Shown here in pieces: positions 10,083 through 20,724 of a stretch of 64,000 nt of DNA. The notes under the pieces were generated by a model. That model was not told the DNA's origin. It saw only the letters and a program-made list of their open reading frames with translations, and ran no database searches. Position 1 is the stretch's first letter. Every line of letters begins with the position of its first letter. The position numbers were made by a program, and so were the translations under genes. The DNA is from Puccinellia tenuiflora (Eukaryota > Streptophyta > Magnoliopsida > Poales > Poaceae): positions 1,202,224 to 1,266,223 of the forward strand of contig QRDG01000341.1 of assembly GCA_012064385.1 (NCBI GenBank), given 5' to 3'.

Positions 10083-11617
10083 TGATACGTGTCAAACATA
10101 TCAATATTTTTTGTTTGTTCCATGCTTGTTTTACATCAATGTCACATGTTTATACTATATTATTCTATCATTTTTAGGCATTTTATGGACTAACCTATTG
10201 ACAAGATGCCCAGTGCCAGTTCCCTAGTTTTGTGCTGATTTTGTTGGAAAATTTTTCTTCTGGAAATATTCTCGGAATTAGACGAAAATTTATGATGATT
10301 TTTTATTGAAGAAATGAGGACCGGAGCCAGAAGGGCGACCTTGGGGCCAGCCCACAGCCTAGGGGCGGGTGCTGGCCGCGGCCCAGGGCCCACCCGTGGG
10401 CAGGGGTCGCCCCTGCCCCTTGGGCATCGCCTCCCCAAGGGTTTTTGCCTATAAATTAAGTCTTGACCTAAAAGTGACGAGCCCCGAAGGATTTTCCAAG
10501 AAATGCAACAGAGCTCCGCCGCCATCGCCGACAAGTTTCGGGGGTCAGATTGATCCCGTTCTGGTATCCTATCGGGATGGGGATCGACCTCCGGAAGCCA
10601 TCTCCATCAACACCGCTGCTTCCCGCAATGAGGAGGGAGTAGTCCCTCGTCGGGGCTGAGGCTTGTGCGAGTAGCTATGTGGTTATCTCTCTCTTCCATG
10701 ATGTGATCTTCGTTGTGATCATGAACTTTGTTGATATAGTTGAATACATGATTATGTAATGGATATGATGTTGCTCAAGTGGTGTTATTTAGTATAATTT
10801 CCGGAGTTACCTTGTGATCACGGTGCGAAAGTGACAGCACGCGTGCCGTGTGTGACTCTATGGATAATATATTGGAAGGATCTTCATCATGAGTTTGTTC
10901 TTTATTATTGTTGGATTGAATAGATCATGAGTTTTCTTGATGCTTGTGTTTAGTATAATCTCTATGGTGTGAAAGTGACAGCGTGCATGCCGTGGATGTA
11001 TTAGAAAGAGACTATTCAAGAGATAGGTTGTGGTGTTTTTTATTACTATCTTCGGATGATGAAAGTGACAGCGTGCATTGTCCCTAGATGTGGAATACGA
11101 ACTTTAAGGTGTGCTTTTTGTAGCCCTACGCAATTCTCATCCTATTTAGATCCACGAAAGAATGATCTCCGAATAACGTCTATCTTTGCATATCATATGT
11201 TTAATTATGTTAATGATATTGAGAGTTGACACTAGTGAAAGTATGAAGTCTAGATCTTGTTTTCAAGCATTGATAAACCATTTTAAGTCACTTTTGCCAC
11301 TTGTTCGCTTGCTGACATTTTTATTACAGAATTACAAAATCATCTTTACCATCCATATCACTTGCATTTTACTATCTCTTCGCCGAACTAGTGCACCTAT
11401 ACAACTGACAATTGTATTAGGTGTGTTGGGGACACAAGAGACTTCTTGTATATATCTTAATTGCAGGGTTGCTTGAGAGGGATACATTCAACCTACGCCT
11501 CCCCGAGTTCGATAAACCTTGTGTTACTCACTTAAGGGAAATTTGCTGCTGTCCTACAAACCTCTGCGCTTGGAGGCCCAACAAGTCTATAAGAATATAA
11601 GCGTGTAGTAGACATTA
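10083..11617 (+). mobile_element. solo LTR, Gypsy-type, inserted in the LINE
   Basis: A 1535 bp sequence from TGATACGTGTC to GTAGTAGACATTA, flanked by the 5 bp target duplication GTATT at 10078-10082 and 11618-11622. It resembles the 5' LTR at 62074-63583 along its whole length, from GACAAGATGCCCAGTGCCAG to GTGTGTTGGGGACACAAGAG. That LTR ends ACATCA, so the terminal CA has become TA here. There is no internal domain, so it is a solo LTR. Confidence 0.92.
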
Positions 11618-11622
11618 GTATT

Positions 11623-12711
11623 GCGGACCTACATGTCAAAAACTCAGCTCTCCTTGGTAAATGGCTTTTTAAGCTACTGTCAGAGGACGGGGTCTGGCAG
11701 ACACTACTCAAGAGAAAATATATTGGCTCAAAAGATTTATCCCAGGTATCTTGGAAACCGGGGGATTCACACTTTTGGACAGGGCTCATGGCGACTAAGA
11801 AACATTTCTTTCGCTTTGGAGCTTTCAATATTAAGGATGGGACTGAAATTCATTTTTGAGAGGATAAATGGTTAGGTGATACTACCCTCCGAGAGCAATA
11901 TTCATCTCTATACAATATTGTCCATCATAAGAGCGATACTATTGCTGCTGTTATGCAGTTCTCACCTCCTAATGTGACGTTCAGACGTACTCTTCTTGGA
12001 CCGCGTCTCGTGATGTGGAATGCCTTATTGGGGCGACTGACACAGGTTCAGTTATCACAAGGTCCGGATGAGTTTCGTTGGAACCTTCAGACGAACGGTT
12101 TGTTCTCTGTGGATTCCATGTATAGAGCTTTGGTCCACTCCGGTATACCAGTCGACGACAATAAGAAAATTTGGAAGATGAAAATACCTCTCAAATTATA
12201 AATATTTGCTTGGTATCTTCGTAGATGAGTTATCTTAACCAAAGACAACCTAGTCAAATGCAACTGGCAGGGAAGTACAAAATGTGTTTTCTATCCTCAA
12301 GAGGAATCGATTAAACACTTATTTTTCCAATGCAGGGTTGCTCGTTCTATTTGGTCAGCCATTCAAATAGCTTCTAACTTATATCCACCACGGTCGGTTG
12401 CAAATATTTTTGGCAATTGGCTGCATGGCATTGATATGAAGAATAGACATATTATTAGAGTAGGAGCGCTAGCTGTTATATGGTCGCTCTGGCTTTATAG
12501 AAATAACAAGGTTTTTAATGATATAAATATTTCTCTTTTGTAGGTAATATACCGATGCACAAGTTTGCTCCGTTCGTGGTCCACATTACAACGTGTGGAA
12601 AATCGAGACCCTTTTATGGAGGCGTCTGCACGTTTAGAGCACACGGCGAGGGATATTTTTATCCAACATGGATGGCCTAGGGATCTTCGGATTGGCCCTC
12701 CTTCTCCATAG
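11623..12711 (+). pseudogene. LINE ORF2, C-terminal part with zinc-binding segment
   Basis: Continuation of the LINE protein after the solo LTR: KNSALLGKWLFKLLSEDGVW, then WLGDTTLREQY, PNVTFRRTLLGPR and MYRALVHSGIP. The reverse-transcriptase-associated zinc segment follows (CNWQGSTKCVFYPQEESIKH and LFFQCRVARSIWS). It ends with IQHGWPRDLRIGPPSP and a stop at 12709-12711. In-frame stops occur where a Trp is expected near 11858 (TGA), near 12199 (TAA) and near 12226 (TGA), so this half is dead too. Confidence 0.88.
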
Positions 12712-13025
12712 GCGTTATTAAAGAAATACTTGTGATGCGTCTGTGTGTTCTTTTTTTTCCTTTTTTGTAACGGTGTTGGACATGTGTGCATCTTGTTATG
12801 CAGAGGCCGTGAGGCATACATTGTATCTTTTGATACTATGAAATGAAATCCCTTTATCGAAAAAAGAGTCAGAGAAAAATTCATACGCACGCGTACAGAA
12901 AGACTAACTCACCGTGTGCACGATGATCCTGTTTTCCTGTCATCGGCAATAGAGTTTTATCGACAACAATTAATGAGAGCACATTGTTGATGGGAACAAT
13001 ATGGCTAGACAGATCGTAAATCCAT
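12712..13025. other. LINE 3' UTR and unclassified spacer
   Basis: Bases 12712-12866 are the LINE 3' untranslated tail and match the complement of 42160-42230 (GCAGAGGCCG region). Bases 12867-13025 show no gene, repeat or regulatory motif that I can support. Confidence 0.6.
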
Positions 13026-13357
13026 TTCGGGTAGTGGGTGCAGATGCACCCACTACCCAAAAAACAAATTTTCAAATGTCATATACTTCAAGACATATTG
13101 TGCTAGCACAAAAAAATTCGTGGTGAAAAGACATTTTTTGTGAGCTGTGCAAAAAGACAAATTCGGGCAATACAAATTGACTTTGTACGGGATATGTTTT
13201 TGTCTTTTTTGCACAGATCACAAAAAGTATCTTTTCACCGCGAAACTTTTTGTGCCAACACAAAATTTCCTGATGTATATCCGAATTTTTTTTAGAATTT
13301 TTTGACATTTTGAAAAAAAAATTACACAACGGGTGCAGATGCACCCGTGACCCGAAA
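13026..13357. mobile_element. MITE with palindromic terminal inverted repeats
   Basis: About 332 bp, AT-rich inside. The left end reads TTCGGGTAGTGGGTGCAGAT and the right end, complemented, TTTCGGGTCACGGGTGCATC. Each end contains the palindrome GGGTGCA(GA/TC)TGCACCC. There is no coding capacity. No clean target duplication was found, so the superfamily (Mutator-like is my guess) is open. Confidence 0.6.
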
Positions 13358-13724
13358 CGCCGCCTCCCAGATGTTTCTGGTTGCCGTTTGGTCTGCCTGC
13401 ATGCATTGCATTGGTGCATAAAATTTGACATGGTATAAAGTTTGACGACTCCGCTGGAGAGTAAAGACCAACCCTCTTTCACCCTTTGGAATTTTATTTT
13501 ATTGTTTGGTGCGTGAACTTTTTCTGCATGCATTGGTTTATGAAATCTTCGTAAGTAGGCCGGACGACTTTTCGTCTGCATTTTATTACAATATGCTCAA
13601 AATGAAAGCATAAACGATGGTTGGTAGGTTTATATATTGAAGTGAACCTGCAGTCACTAGGTCCTCAACACTTGCTGGCGATATATTTTGTTACATTAGT
13701 TGCTAAATTAGCAGAAATCTGTAA
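13358..13724. repeat. unclassified sequence X, first copy, and spacer
   Basis: Bases 13505-13700 match 39985-40185 in the same orientation (for example TTTTCGTCTGCATTTTATTA and CCTCAACACTTGCTGG). No gene is recognised. The two X copies bracket the Mutator-like element, the transporter fragment and Copia B. Confidence 0.55.
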
Positions 13725-13764
13725 CGGGTGGTACGTCCAGATGATCATACAATCTGGACCATCC
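13725..13764 (+). repeat. left terminal inverted repeat of the MULE
   Basis: About 40 bp, pairing with 34213-34252 with only a few mismatches and including the perfect 17-mer CATACAATCTGGACCAT. The remaining stretch to 14334 (about 570 bp) holds no gene I can support and would be the element's subterminal and 3' region. Confidence 0.75.
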
Positions 13765-14334
13765 CTCTCCCTCGGGATCTGCACCAACAGTTGTATTTTT
13801 TCTTGTATTCACGCGGTATATCTGTGCTCTGTCAGGCCCTTGGTCCACCGATTCCAGCGACATTATGTACCAGAACGCAGTTATGTCGTTAAAAGAGCAA
13901 CATTTCGTTCGATTTCCTGTACCGCGACATAGCATCCTGGACCGACGATTCCCATTGCACTTATTCCACCTCAAAGCCCAACGTCTCTAGGCCTACTCCC
14001 CTTCTGCAAGTATTATGCCAGACGGCCACAGGATCATCATGCATACTGACCTGAATTAACCAACCTGTTGTGTCAACTGAAAAACAGTACACGCCGGGTC
14101 TAAAATCTCTGTGCACCGTATGCGCATGCACAACACTGATATGGCAGCACACAACAACATGAAAATTTAGTTAACGATGTCAAATTACAAAAAATTAACT
14201 CTTATTCGGATAGTTCAGTCAACACACGAAACTTAAACATCTTCAGGCAGAATTTCAGTTCACCTTGAAACAGACTATTGTTAAGTCAATCACTAATCAA
14301 TTTTCAGTCTAGCGCACAAATATGATTACTACAA

Positions 14335-16641
14335 TTACATCTGACTACACATCAATATGGAAACAATTCCCGTTTCAGTATCCGACAAAAATAGTCCGTA
14401 ACCAACAACTTGCTTGCCACAGGTGTTCTTCCTGTGACCAGGAACACCACATTTCGTGCATTTCCCAGGTTTCCTTGGTTGCTTCGGCGCATCCCCCCTC
14501 TGTGGACAAGTTGTCCGCTTGTGTCCACTGCACTTGCAAATGGTGCAGAAACGGGTCCTCTTGCTTAAACCTGGAGCTCCTGGTTCGTATGCCGCCCAGT
14601 CCCTGCTTGTCGTCGGCCTCCCAGCACCACGCATCTTCATAGGTGCTCCCAACCCAGCCAGATTACCCACTTCTGCATCGCCCCCGCCAGCAGTCGGATA
14701 TGGGATCAACTCCCTGCCTTCCACTATCTCAACGTTTGTTTCAGCTGGCCTATCTTCAAGCCCTAACCCATCTCTTTTAGCATCGAATGGAGCCATCACA
14801 ACCATGTCAGCCCTAAAAAGCTCTGACAGCCTTTCAAAAGCTTCGACGCTCGCATCTCCCAGCCTGACAAGATCCATTGCTTGCATGTACAGTGTCGAAT
14901 GCCTGTAACTGTAAGTGAAAGCTTTGGAGGAGCGATTGTCATTCTGGTACACGGCTAGGTGCCCTGGCAACACATCCCTCACGTCTCTCGTCCACCTTTT
15001 CATCTCATGACTCTCGGGTATCATGTCCACACCCAGGTAGTCCATGACCTGATGACAAAGTTCAAAAGTCCTATCAGCAATTACTTCATGATTCAAAGGA
15101 ATTTATTATGAAAAATAGCTAGCGACAAAACAGAATTCAGGAATATTAAAGAACCTTCAGTGAATGGCAGCACAATATCCCCATGTGTTCGAACAGACAA
15201 TCATTAGTACGAATCTTTACTTCGAAAACAACTCTGCACCACTTCTCTCTCTTGTCTGGTTTCATATGCTTAGCCAGATACACTCTACCCTTCTCCTTTT
15301 CCTCTATGCGGTACACCCCTGCATGATACAGATTCTACCCGAACTGCTCGTACATTGCACGTGTGTATATCTTGCTTGCATGTTCTTCAATCGGCAGGTT
15401 CACCTAGAGAACAACTTTTGCCTGAACAAACAATTATAAAAACGAAATCATAAACAAATTCTTGATTCTGAACAAAACGCTTAAATATTTAAATTTCCAG
15501 TTGCCCTGAACTCACTATCTTGGTTCGCTTCTCCCGGTAGCATTCGTCGGCCTCCCTATCATGCTGCAGCCTCATGTAATGTCTGACAAAAAGATTCACC
15601 AGACACCCGGGTAGTACATAACTCTTTAGCATCATGTTTGCGCTCTCGCTGCATTGAGTGCTTGTCATTTTCGCACAGAAAATTCCTTTGAAGTACGGCT
15701 TAGCCCACTTGTGTCGCACCTCATAAATCTGTGTCAGGAAGGGGTGATCCTGCACTCCGTACTTCTCCATCAACAATGACCAGGCTTCCTCAAACTCGTC
15801 GGTTGTCAGCATGTGGTTCACCACCTTATGAAACTCGGCTCTGAACTCACTCTTCTTGCCATACAAAGAATCTAAGTTTTCCTTTGCTTTCTTCAGTACG
15901 TGCCATTTGCACCAACGGTGTATTGTCCCAGGAAACACATTCTTAATTGACACTTCCATGGCCCTGCACTGGTCTGCACGCACCAAAAGTAAAAAAATGG
16001 ATTACACATTGGCACCCAATAGATTATGAAAACTATCCGAATTTGCAAACGTTCCCCTAGAATGAATAAATGCATTTGGCTAGGTACCTGTCAATATGGT
16101 TCTCGGTGCCTTCCCCCCAGCATCCTAACAAACTCTCCAAAAACCCACTCGAAGCTTTCTGTTTGCTCGTCTCTTAGCAATACCCTGCCTAAAATTACAC
16201 TCTGGAAATGGTTGTTCACACCAACAAATAAACCGAATGGCATGTCGTACAGGTTGGTCCTGTAGGTTGTGTCAAATGTAATCACGTCCCCAAAAAATTT
16301 GTACTGCATACGACTTGATCCCTTTGTCCACATGGGATTTTTTATCCGGCTGTCTGTGTGAGCCAAAACCCTGTATGTAAACTCCTTATCAGTTGCTCCA
16401 ATCTCTACAAACACTTCCATTGTCTTCCTTACGTCGTCGTCTTCTCTTTGCTAATCCTTCCACACAAGTTTTTCAATGTTCGTTTGTGAAAGGAGCATTG
16501 CCAATCCCTCCAAAAAAAACTACCTACGATGCTGAACACCTTTCCTACATTTATATTGTTCTCTCGGAGTTGCCGCACTAAATCTTTTGTGTAGACGTCT
16601 ATGTGTGCTTGTGTGAAGGCCAGAAAACCTTTTCACCGTAA
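14335..16641 (-). pseudogene. FAR1/MULE transposase, C-terminal exons (broken)
   Basis: Minus-strand exons downstream of the inserted array. The MULE catalytic domain is present: VITFDTTYRTN near 16265 (first Asp), DQCRAMEVSI near 15970 (second Asp) and TQCSESANMM near 15640 (Glu), with HRWCKWHVLKKAK between. A degenerate SWIM-type zinc segment (EHMGILCCHSLKVL) lies in an exon at about 15146-15403. The last exon (14335-15096) carries two CCHC knuckles, CTICKCSGHKRTTC and CTKCGVPGHRKNTC. Lesions are a 2-nt insertion near 16600, a T-run change near 16525, a lost G in the G-run near 16120 and a TAG at 15335-15337 in the SWIM exon. FAR1/FRS proteins descend from such transposases; the terminal repeats favour a transposon copy over a host FRS gene. 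Confidence 0.82.
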
Positions 16642-16646
16642 GTTAC

Positions 16647-19600
16647 TGTAATGCCCGGGGTTTTCCCCCAAATTAGATTTTTGCTTGTTTTTGTTTTTGC
16701 ATCATCATGACATCAGCATCATCGCATCGCATGTTTTTGGCAACAAAAATTATTTTTAATAAACCCTATTTTATTTTTCTAAAATTGACGGTCGTCTCCG
16801 TTTTCTAAAATTAATTGCCAAAATTTAATTTGCAAAATAAAATATTTTGAGCGATGCGAGCGAGAAGCCCAAAATCCGGCCCAAACCCACCTAGCCTCCA
16901 AACCCTAGGGTTTCCCCTGGCAGTTTTGTTTTCCCACCCCCTGGCATCTTGCAGCCACCCTCCTCCGTTTTCTCCATTTCGCGGAGACGCCCTTCCACCC
17001 TCCCTCTCTTTTCTTTTTCCCCCTCTCTTTTCTCTCTCCCCTTCCTTTTCTTCTTTTCTTTCTTCTCCTTTTCTTTTCCCCATCTCTCCCGCAGCTTCTT
17101 CCCCATCCCGCACGCGCCCATGCTCCTTCTCCTCTGCACCTGAGCTTCCCCAAGCTCCTCTCCCGTCGGCCAGCTCCCCTGCCGGCTCCCTCCTCTCCTT
17201 CCCGTGCTCCCCTCCGAGCTCGGCCATCTTCCTCCGTCCACCACCCGCGCATCTTCTCCCCGCGGCCTCCTCCTCTCGACCTCCACCGTGCCGGCCAGCT
17301 CCCCACTGCCGTCTGGTTGTCGTCCCCGCCGCCATGGCCGCCCGACGCCGTCGTCTGCCCCAGTTCGCCACCGGCCACCTCCTCCCGGCCGGCTCTCCCT
17401 CTCCCCGTCGACTTGCTCCCTTCCCGCCGGCCTGCTCCTTCGGTCCAGCTGCTCCCGGCCGCTCCCTTGCTCCGGCCGCCGCTCTCCTCCCCTGCTCCTC
17501 TCTCCGACCTCCCCTTGCCCCTCTGCCTGACCAGGCCGCCTCCTCCTCGACCCCGCACGGTCGGCCGTCTCCCGCACCACCGTGGCCGACCCGCAACTCT
17601 CTCTGCCACCGTGCTGCTCCACCTCCTCTCCCCGGTCCTCTCTCTGCTCCCACCTTCCCCTGTCGACCATGTCCTCCTCTTCCCAGCTCCAGGACCACAG
17701 CCCCTTGCACGCCGACGATGCCCGTGTGCCCGTGCTGATGTGCTGTTGCTGCTCCCCATCTGTGACCATGTTCCGTTCCCGTGGACGTTCTCGTCAAGTT
17801 CCCGGTGGCTGTTTCCCGATGTCGGTCCGCCTCCGTGTCGTTTCCCCGTTTCCCCGACGGTTCCTGATGCTTCCAAGTTCGTCTCCGGTGTGACTCTCCG
17901 ATGCAAGTTCTCCGTGTTCGTCCCCGATGATGTTTCCCGGTGGTCGTTCCCGTCGTAAGCGTTCCCCGTTTTCTGTTTCCCGACGGGAAAGTTTCCCGGT
18001 TCCCGATCCGGTTCCCCGATGCGTCCCCGTCGTGAAGCCCGGAGTTCCCCGTTTCCGTCTCCGGTGCCGTGACCAAAGTCCGATGACGCCGACAAGAACT
18101 TCCCCGACCGGAACCCGCCGAGTTCTCCGATGTCGTGAACCCCGACGACCCCGAAGCCCGGAACGCCAAGGTCTGCAACGACGACGACCCGAGTACGACT
18201 ACTTCCACGACGTCGACTACCTCGACTACTTCGACTCCGGATGAACGACTACCTCGACTACCTCGACTCCGGACGATCGACTACGACGACTACATCGACT
18301 ACTACCTCTCCGATCCGAAGACGGTGGTTCCCAAATCCGAAGTTCCTCGTTTCCGATGTGTGACCCCAACCCTAACCCCTATGCCATATATATACCGTAT
18401 CTTATAAAATCATGCATCATTAATTAACCTCGCACCTTTATCCATTTAGTGGAATTAAATCAACTAATTATGGGATTTGTCCGGTGCATCTATATTATGC
18501 ACCGATCCCATTTAAAATGTTTTGCCATGTGTTAGGGAATAAAATTGGACAACATTTAATTTGTCATGCATCATGTCATCAACATGCCGCTTCTTTTGCC
18601 ATAGAAGTAAAATGCATCTTTCGCCTTCCAGTGTTCGTTGCTTCTTCGGGAATAGGCCGTTGAGTTGATGTGAGCAACGACAGGTTCTGCTACCTCTACC
18701 GGATTGCAGGCAAGTGATACTCCCTTGATATCTTTGCTTGTCTTCTGTCACTTACTCGTCCTATCTTTTGTTCCTTGCTAGCCTTATATTGCGATGCTTG
18801 TGTCCCGATCCTATATGCATGTTTACCTTGCAGCCCTGATATGCCACCACCCCTACATCCTATTACCCTGTTGCTTGTTTACCTTGTTGGCCTTGCGAGT
18901 CGTAGCGCATGCTTAGGTGCTTTGCTTGAGTCTTGTTGTCTCTTTGTCTAGTCTTGTTCTTAACATGGTAGCTAGGCTCAACTTAAATGGTAATCTTTAT
19001 TTTCTGTTGCGATGGGAATACCTTAATAAAGATAAGGCACCGGCGGAAGGCCAATCGTGGTGATTTGTTCTGCTAGTGTCGCCTAGGACCCGAGTTCTTT
19101 TCTGCTGATCCAAGACTGAGCGCACTAACCACATGTGGGAGTTCTATGGGCCTCCCCGCAGCTTACTACCGGATCCTCAAACCTGTCCAGATGCCACAAG
19201 TAGTTCGGGTGTTTCGTAGATCTTGCGGTACGTTCGTTTATCGAGTGTGGAAGGAGGGGCAATCGTATGAGTGTTCCCTCCCGAAGCCGTCCTCGCATCG
19301 GCCAGGCCCACCTCGGAGCTTCGGCCGGACTTTGAAGGTGGATCAGTCCTAGCTAGGTGGCTCCCTGGACTTGTTTGTAGAGAAGGGAAACGTTGCGTCG
19401 AAACCTCCACCGGTACACCTCTAAGCGAGAGTTTCGATGCGTGTGGGTTCATTGGTGCATCCCTGCAGGGTGAAATCTTTTCGAAAAGCCGTGTCCGCGG
19501 TTATGGACGACTTGGTGAAATGCGCTGGCTAAAAAGATCATAGACAACTTGCACCTTATGATGACTATTACTTGACTAGTAAGATAGATTACATGAATAA

Positions 19601-20284
19601 TAATCTGATTAAAACTTGATCAACCGTGTGCGTGCCTTTGGGTTGCTCCTCGTGGGTTGATCGTGGAGTAACAATCGGCTGGGTATTGTTTGGTGATAGA
19701 ATAGTTGGTCCCTTATGCGCTCTCTTACCTTGTCTCTGTTAGACGGAAGTTGTAGCGTGTCTCTATTAGTTGATAGTGTTGCTTGCTGCTGCCTCAATCG
19801 CTAACCCTCTTCCACCGGAATTCCAGCTTTGATATCTTGTGAGTATTACTTGCCAGTACTGTTTTATAGTACTGACCCCTTTGGGTCTGCTATTCCACAT
19901 GCAGCCAACAGGTTTGAAGTCTGACGACGTTAGCTTGGGAATCCCTCCGGCTAGGCTTGGCCTGGGCAGGGATATGGTGCCTTCGTTTATCTTCAGGACT
20001 CTTAGTCCAATTTGTTTCTTGTCCGTAGCCGGACACTACCCGCTTCCGTTGTTATTTTGGATCTTTGCATTGTATCTTTGCTCTTGACTCTGTGAGTCGT
20101 TGTTATATATATGTTCTTTTGTGGGTTCCATCGAGAACTGTTGTAATGTTATCACATTTCCACCCGCATAACGTGTGTGTTGCGACGTGCACGTTATGCC
20201 TGGTGGGCGTCCTTTAAGGATCGTTATTATGCGGATTTGGCTGGAATGCTCAAATCTGCATAGTACCGATCTTGGGGCATTACA
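16647..20284 (+). repeat. array LTR1 (3638 bp)
   Basis: The outer left LTR. Landmarks are a pyrimidine tract at about 16995-17090, a very GC-rich stretch to about 18200, a GACTAC-type short repeat at about 18196-18306, a TATA-like run at 18386-18394 and the TTACA end at 20284. Compared with the other three LTRs it lacks about 20 bp (TCGGAAAAGATTTTATCGAG) near 16790. Confidence 0.92.
18196..18306. repeat. GACTAC-type low-complexity repeat in the LTR
   Basis: An imperfect run of CGACTAC and CTCGACTA units. The same tract recurs near 22291-22400, 26388-26497 and 30479-30588. Any reading frame through it gives a Thr/Ser run, which explains spurious open frames there. Confidence 0.75.
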
Positions 20285-20724
20285 AAGTGGTATCAGAGCC
20301 AGGTTCTTCGATACCCCGCGGGTCCAGTCAGCCTGTAGGATAACCTAGCTAACGGTCGTTGTTTGTAAAGTGTCCAAACTATTTTACTAAAAGTTATTTG
20401 AAAATATCTCACTAGGACTCTTGTTTATTCCTTACCTCTATTCTATTCCTCTCTTACCTTTGTGTGATTTAAATCTTCTCTCTTACCTATCTTCCGAGTT
20501 ATAGCATCTTCGTGGGTGGACGATCTCTTGCCTTTGACCTAATAGGTTCGATCTTCGGAAGGATCTCGACAGATGATCATCGTCATCGACGTGAGCAAGA
20601 ACCTCTTGTTAGTGGTGTCGAGAAGATCTACATGGTGCGGGAAGATTCGATAGTTTACCTTGCTCTTCTTCTCCCTTACGGTAGTGTGGATCTCGGGGCG
20701 AGATCCCTTGTTAGTGGTGTCGGT
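20285..20724 (+). mobile_element. array internal segment 1 with PBS at 20288-20300
   Basis: 440 bp between LTR1 and LTR2. It opens with AAG and then TGGTATCAGAGCC, matching the 3' end of initiator tRNA-Met. It ends GTTAGTGGTGTCGGT directly before TGTAATGCC, with no polypurine tract. No gag, protease, integrase or polymerase similarity is seen. Confidence 0.9.

Larger units (their letters stand above)
8153..12866 (+). mobile_element. L1-type LINE, 5'-truncated, split by a solo LTR
   Basis: A non-LTR retrotransposon on the plus strand. It begins inside the endonuclease domain (QSLSDHAPILFS), continues through reverse transcriptase and the C-terminal zinc-binding segment, and ends in a short A-rich tail (CGAAAAAAGAG at about 12855-12866). 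The 5' UTR, ORF1 and most of the endonuclease are absent, as is usual for LINE copies. A 1535 bp solo LTR sits at 10083-11617. The minus-strand fragment at 42154-43651 belongs to the same family. I could not find a convincing target-site duplication for this copy. Confidence 0.88.

Noticed and set aside
16811..18208. Long minus-strand open frame (465 codons, Arg/Gly-rich) and overlapping plus-strand frames in LTR1, repeated in the other three LTRs
   Set aside because: All frames on both strands are open because the DNA is GC-rich and low in stops. The peptides are low complexity, frames differ between copies because of small indels, and the region is LTR.
18135..18407. Plus-strand ORF with Thr/Ser repeats in the LTR
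   Set aside because: It is a translation of the GACTAC short repeat and shows no domain.
19146..19543. Pair of short overlapping ORFs conserved in the LTRs
   Set aside because: Conservation simply reflects near-identical LTR copies. There is no independent evidence for coding.
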